A DNA stretch of 9,245 nt, from assembly GCA_035711465.1 (NCBI GenBank), contig DASTCC010000102.1, forward strand, positions 1-9,245. The letters are read 5' to 3'. Positions 6,411 through 9,245 of this stretch are shown piece after piece. The notes below the pieces were generated by a model. The model was not told the DNA's origin. It did not search any database and saw only the letters and a program-made list of their open reading frames with translations. The first letter of the stretch is position 1, and each line of letters begins with the position of its first letter. Origin of the DNA: DASTCC01 sp035711465. GTDB taxonomy: Bacteria > Acidobacteriota > Vicinamibacteria > Vicinamibacterales > SCN-69-37. The translations under genes were made by a program, and so were the position numbers.

Positions 6411-6514
6411 AGCACCTGGCGCCGGGGAACAGCACGCAGCACCCAGCACCAGCACTCAGCACCGAGAACCCCAGAACCCGGCACGCAGCACCGAGCACCT
6501 GGCACCCAGCACGG
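6411..6514. repeat. Degenerate 7-base tandem repeat (AGCACCN), about 15 units
   Basis: The tract can be divided into about 15 units with consensus AGCACCN; most are 7 bases, with one 8-base and two 6-base units. Clean units include AGCACGC at 6431, AGCACCC at 6438, AGCACTC at 6451, AGCACCG at 6458 and 6487, and AGCACCT at 6411 and 6494. The other units differ by one to a few bases. The opposite strand reads GGTGCT repeatedly. It fills most of the divergent gap between the lipoprotein and def and ends six bases before the CTATAAT box of def. No coding potential is credible in it. The function is unknown. Confidence 0.85.
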
Positions 6515-6527
6515 CCCCGTCTATAAT
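6499..6527 (+). promoter_or_regulatory. Sigma70-type promoter of def, probably leaderless
   Basis: A perfect TATAAT lies at 6522-6527. Exactly 17 bases upstream is CTGGCA (6499-6504), matching four of six bases of TTGACA and lying within the last units of the heptamer repeat. The -10 box ends 7 bases before the def ATG, so the predicted transcription start coincides with or touches the start codon. No Shine-Dalgarno sequence is present, consistent with a leaderless transcript. Confidence 0.7.
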
Positions 6528-6534
6528 CGCCAGA

Positions 6535-7122
6535 ATGTCCATCCTCAAAGTGGCGATGATGGGGCATCCGGTGCTGCGCACCAAGGCGCGGCCCATTTCC
6601 CAGCACGAGATCGGATCGCCGCAGGTCCAGCAGCTCATCGACGACATGTTCGAGACGATGGAGGAGTATGCGGGGATTGGCCTGGCGGCGCCGCAGGTGC
6701 ACCAGGATCTGCGGGTCTTCGTCGCCGGCGTGCGCGACATCGAGGTGACCAGCCCGATGACCGACGAGCACGACATGCCGTTCATCGCGCTCATCAACCC
6801 CGAGATCGTGCCGTCGACCGACAAGGTCGTCGAAGGCTGGGAAGGGTGCCTCAGCATCCCGGACATTCGCGGGCTGGTGCCGCGCGCGCACGACGTCCGG
6901 GTCCGTGCCTACGATCGCCAGGGACGCCGGGTCGAGTTCGCCGCCAGCGGCCTGCCGGCGCGGGTCGTCCAGCACGAGAACGATCACCTCGATGGCGTGC
7001 TGTTCTTCGATCGGATGAAGTCGTTCGAGTCGCTCACCTACATGGAAGAGTACCGCCGCTACTGGGCGAAGGACGAGAAGAGCGAAGAGCCGGCGGCCGA
7101 GAAGGCCGGAAAGAAGAAGTAG
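6535..7122 (+). CDS. def: Polypeptide deformylase
   Basis: Def is a metalloenzyme that removes the formyl group from the N-terminal Met of nascent proteins at the ribosome exit. All three family motifs are intact: motif I GIGLAAPQ (47-54), motif II EGCLS (103-107, Cys105 a metal ligand) and motif III QHENDH (146-151, H147 and H151 metal ligands, E148 catalytic). The 195 residues are slightly long because of a charged, Lys-rich C-terminal tail (EKSEEPAAEKAGKKK). The ATG at 6535 gives the standard SILKVAMMGHPVLR start; the frame is open upstream only through repeat sequence. The gene has its own promoter and is followed after one base by the thyX-like gene, so they form a probable two-gene transcript. 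Confidence 0.96.
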   Translation: MSILKVAMMGHPVLRTKARPISQHEIGSPQVQQLIDDMFETMEEYAGIGLAAPQVHQDLRVFVAGVRDIEVTSPMTDEHDMPFIALINPEIVPSTDKVVEGWEGCLSIPDIRGLVPRAHDVRVRAYDRQGRRVEFAASGLPARVVQHENDHLDGVLFFDRMKSFESLTYMEEYRRYWAKDEKSEEPAAEKAGKKK

Positions 7123-7123
7123 C

Positions 7124-8716
<1,593 letters not shown>

Positions 8717-8720
8717 ATCC

Positions 8721-8743
8721 GGCGCGGCCATCGGGCCGGCGCC
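8721..8743 (+). other. GC-rich stem-loop between the thyX-like gene and the peptidase gene
   Basis: GGCGC plus GGCC (8721-8729) can pair with GGCC (8734-8737) and GCGCC (8739-8743), making a 9-pair stem with one bulged G and the tetraloop ATCG. It lies in the 40-base gap, just upstream of the GGAG site of the next gene. No T-run follows, so it is not a typical intrinsic terminator. It could pause polymerase, protect a 3' end or be chance in GC-rich DNA. Confidence 0.3.
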
Positions 8744-8756
8744 TTCGGAGCCGCGA

Positions 8757-9245
8757 ATGACGCCTTCGCACCGACGTCCTCTGTCAGTGGCCATCGGGTT
8801 CGCGGCCATCCTCGCGGCGATGGCGGCGCCGCTCACGGCCCGCCAGGCGCGCGGCCGGGCGCTGGCGATCGAGGACTACTATCGCGTTCAGACCATCGGC
8901 GCCGCCGCGTTCTCGCCCGATGCCAGGTGGGTGTCGTTCACGGTGAGTACGCGCGTCGAGGCCGACAACGGCACGCGCACCGCCCTCTATGTCGCTCCCG
9001 CCGATGGCGTCGGCGCACCCCGTTCGATCAAGCACGACGGCGCCGACGTCGCGAACGGGACGTGGACGCGCGAAGGCCGCATCGAGTACACCGCGTCTGG
9101 GGAGACCTGGTCGGTCGATCCGGCGAAGCCAGCCGATCCACCAGTGTCTGTCGCGCGGCCTCCGGCGGCCGGCCGCGGGCGTGCGGGCGGCGCCGCGACG
9201 CGAGTGCCCAGTCCCGACGGTCGTTGGATCGCGACCCTCGTCGAC
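8757..9245 (+). CDS. Secreted S9-family (prolyl oligopeptidase/DPP-like) peptidase, N-terminal part, truncated by window end
   Basis: The frame from ATG 8757 stays open for 163 codons to the edge. GGAG at 8747-8750, six bases before the ATG, supports this start. Residues 1 to about 28 form a signal peptide: basic SHRRP, hydrophobic VAIGFAAILAAMA, then a small-residue region ending TARQ. The mature start ALAIEDYYRVQTIGAAAFSP (36-53) and FSPDARWVSFTVST resemble the opening of exported S9 peptidases, in which a beta-propeller precedes an alpha/beta hydrolase domain. A second propeller-like PSPDGRW lies at 151-157. A Pro/Gly/Ala-rich stretch (134-148) separates them. The catalytic Ser, Asp and His would be beyond the window and cannot be checked; a TolB-like propeller protein is the alternative. 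It probably acts on peptides in the periplasm. Confidence 0.7.
   Translation, partial: MTPSHRRPLSVAIGFAAILAAMAAPLTARQARGRALAIEDYYRVQTIGAAAFSPDARWVSFTVSTRVEADNGTRTALYVAPADGVGAPRSIKHDGADVANGTWTREGRIEYTASGETWSVDPAKPADPPVSVARPPAAGRGRAGGAATRVPSPDGRWIATLVD

Noticed and set aside
6368..6505. 46-codon N-terminal extension of the lipoprotein (Cys/Gly/Val-rich)
   Set aside because: It is the translated tandem repeat; the signal peptide and AGGAG site place the start at 6367.
6411..6514. Possible CRISPR array
   Set aside because: The units are 7 bases and directly adjacent, with no spacers of 30-40 bases and no cas genes.
6012..6534. Plus-strand frames running across the lipoprotein and repeat, including an upstream extension of def
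   Set aside because: They are antisense to a well-supported lipoprotein gene or translate the heptamer repeat; def begins at 6535 with its own promoter.
8784..9035. Minus-strand 83-codon frame at the right end
   Set aside because: It is antisense to the exported peptidase, which has a signal peptide, ribosome site and a frame open to the edge.

Overview
The window is very GC-rich, densely coded DNA from a bacterial chromosome. It carries housekeeping and metabolic genes and shows no sign of phage, plasmid or insertion-sequence origin. The combination of an hpnCDE squalene cassette, a LacD-type aldolase, a two-domain ThyX-like protein and an exported S9 peptidase opening with IEDYYRVQTIG is reminiscent of Acidobacteriota, perhaps Vicinamibacteria. 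That placement is a recollection of family patterns and was not tested by any search.

Layout, left to right. At the left edge a minus-strand gene (1-64, partial) begins with HAD-hydrolase motif I and is divergent from a plus-strand run. That run holds a PduO-type cobalamin adenosyltransferase (92-643), hpnC (637-1524), hpnD (1529-2359) and hpnE (2349-3692), all overlapping or within 4 bases of each other. HpnD, HpnC and HpnE together convert two farnesyl diphosphates to squalene through presqualene diphosphate and hydroxysqualene. Squalene is the precursor of hopanoids, but no cyclase lies in the window. After 24 bases comes a short, rhodanese-less thiI (3717-4928), whose stop overlaps the GTG start of a LacD-type class I aldolase (4925-5908). 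That aldolase ends exactly where a convergent minus-strand lipoprotein gene (5909-6367) ends.

The 167-base divergent region between the lipoprotein and def holds a degenerate 7-base tandem repeat (6411-6514) and a promoter with a perfect TATAAT box 7 bases before the def ATG. Polypeptide deformylase (6535-7122) is followed after one base by a 530-residue tandem ThyX-like protein (7124-8716). An exported S9-type peptidase starts at 8757 and runs off the right edge.

The most interesting item is the double ThyX-like protein. The diagnostic ThyX signature looks split between its halves: the first half keeps the E-x-S-x-R-Y part and the second half keeps RHR and N-x-R. Other observations are probable leaderless promoters with a shared 7-base spacing, the heptameric repeat, a 12-base palindrome made by two abutting stop codons, and a strong codon-junction rule (Asp and Tyr codons end in T almost only before C). 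I see no CRISPR array, tRNA, rRNA, transposase or defence island.
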